Position numbers and translations under genes: made by a program. 5,813 nt of DNA from Nostoc cf. edaphicum LEGE 07299 (GTDB taxonomy: Bacteria; Cyanobacteriota; Cyanobacteriia; Cyanobacteriales; Nostocaceae), in assembly GCF_015207245.1 (NCBI RefSeq), contig NZ_JADEXF010000274.1, forward strand, positions 1 through 5,813. Direction: 5' to 3'. Below the pieces are notes generated by a model that searched no databases, was not told the DNA's origin, and worked only from the letters and a program-made list of their open reading frames with translations. Numbering within the stretch: position 1 is the stretch's first letter; each line of letters begins with the position of its first letter. Of this stretch, positions 5,069 to 5,813 are shown one piece after another.

Positions 5069-5813
5069 ATGACCCAAGAAGAAGCAAGATTAGCAGCAGA
5101 CCGCGATCGCACAGCCTACTGGAAACGATGGGGTTCCTACCTGAGCGAACGCCAGTGGGGAACAGTGCGCGAAGACTATAGCCCTGATGGTACCGCCTGG
5201 GAATTCTTTCCCCACGACCATGCCCGCTCCCGCGCCTATCGCTGGGGAGAAGATGGAATTGGAGGAATTTCTGATAATCATCAGCGACTATGTTTTGCGA
5301 TCGCTCTCTGGAATGGTGAAGATGCAATCCTCAAAGAGAGACTTTTCGGCCTCACAGGGAATGAGGGAAATCACGGGGAAGATGTTAAAGAATACTACTT
5401 CTACCTGGATAACACCCCGACTCATTCCTACATGAAATATCTTTATAAATATCCCCAAGCTGCTTTTCCATACAGTCAGCTGGTAGAAGAAAATCACCGC
5501 AGAGGTCGCCAAAGCTCAGAGTTTGAATTAATCGACACAGGTATATTTGACCAAGACCGCTATTTTGATGTATTTGTTGAGTATGCTAAGGCTTCACCCG
5601 ACGACATTTTAATTGAAATCAGTGTGATTAACCGAGGCACAGAAGCAAAAACGCTGCATTTGTTACCAACGCTTTGGTTCCGCAACACCTGGTCTTGGAC
5701 TGGTAATCAACAAGAAAAGCCGTGGTTAAAAATAAGCCAATCTAACTCAGACTTCAACACCATCGAAGCTTATCACCCTTCTTTAGAAACTCGATGGCTG
5801 TATTGTAATCAAA
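5069..5813 (+). CDS. GH63-like (MGH1-type) glucosidase, N-terminal part (3' end outside window)
   Basis: ATG 5069 opens a frame with no stop up to the right edge, giving 248 codons. Family members I recall are roughly 850-900 residues, so most of the protein, including the catalytic (alpha/alpha)6 barrel, lies outside. The visible N-terminal region matches bacterial 'glucosidase' proteins related to GH63: '[20 protein letters not shown]' (17-36), '[20 protein letters not shown]' (43-62), '[20 protein letters not shown]' (94-113), '[15 protein letters not shown]' (115-129), '[20 protein letters not shown]' and '[13 protein letters not shown]'. Its substrate is unproven; GH63 includes alpha-glucosidases and mannosyl/glucosylglycerate hydrolases. 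No signal peptide is seen, so it is probably cytosolic. It starts 31 bp after the debranching-enzyme stop with no obvious Shine-Dalgarno, and is probably co-transcribed and functionally linked. Exact HIP1 sites lie at 5103 and 5297. The family is fairly secure; specificity is open. Confidence 0.88.
   Translation, partial: MTQEEARLAADRDRTAYWKRWGSYLSERQWGTVREDYSPDGTAWEFFPHDHARSRAYRWGEDGIGGISDNHQRLCFAIALWNGEDAILKERLFGLTGNEGNHGEDVKEYYFYLDNTPTHSYMKYLYKYPQAAFPYSQLVEENHRRGRQSSEFELIDTGIFDQDRYFDVFVEYAKASPDDILIEISVINRGTEAKTLHLLPTLWFRNTWSWTGNQQEKPWLKISQSNSDFNTIEAYHPSLETRWLYCNQ

Noticed and set aside
5187..5435. 82-codon + strand open frame
   Set aside because: It overlaps the GH63-like gene in another frame. 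The frame from 5069 matches that family throughout, so this is a shadow.

Overview
The window most likely comes from a filamentous, Nostoc-like cyanobacterium. Six exact copies of the cyanobacterial octamer HIP1 (GCGATCGC) occur at 222, 3605, 3668, 4671, 5103 and 5297. The long intergenic gap also carries AT-rich TTTTGAAT runs and GCTTCTCT/CTACGCGAA-type blocks of the kind I associate with Nostocales genomes. The organism call is inference from these signatures and from protein resemblance; no database was searched.

Layout, all genes on the + strand: (1) the C-terminal part of an NTF2/SnoaL-like protein, cut by the left edge; (2) 37 bp later, a VOC-superfamily protein; (3) a 96-bp inverted-repeat element (781-876) that folds on a single axis and lies just before gene 4; (4) an aquaporin-like channel with two altered NPA boxes; (5) an SDR oxidoreductase resembling Bacillus glucose 1-dehydrogenase, with a strong ribosome binding site; (6) a 458-bp gene-free stretch built largely of repeats, including a 235-bp segment bounded by 15-nt perfect inverted repeats; (7) a complete 666-residue amylo-alpha-1,6-glucosidase (archaeal/bacterial-type glycogen debranching enzyme); (8) 31 bp later, the first 248 codons of a GH63-like glucosidase, cut by the right edge.

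The debranching enzyme and the GH63-like glucosidase probably form one transcription unit for alpha-glucan or glucosylated-solute breakdown. The glucose 1-dehydrogenase-like SDR upstream could oxidise released glucose, but it is separated from them by the repeat-rich gap, so a shared pathway is only a hypothesis. The NTF2-like and VOC genes look like a separate two-gene unit of unknown substrate. I see no clear previously undescribed system. The points most worth following are the two repeat elements, the degenerate-NPA aquaporin and the glycosidase pair.
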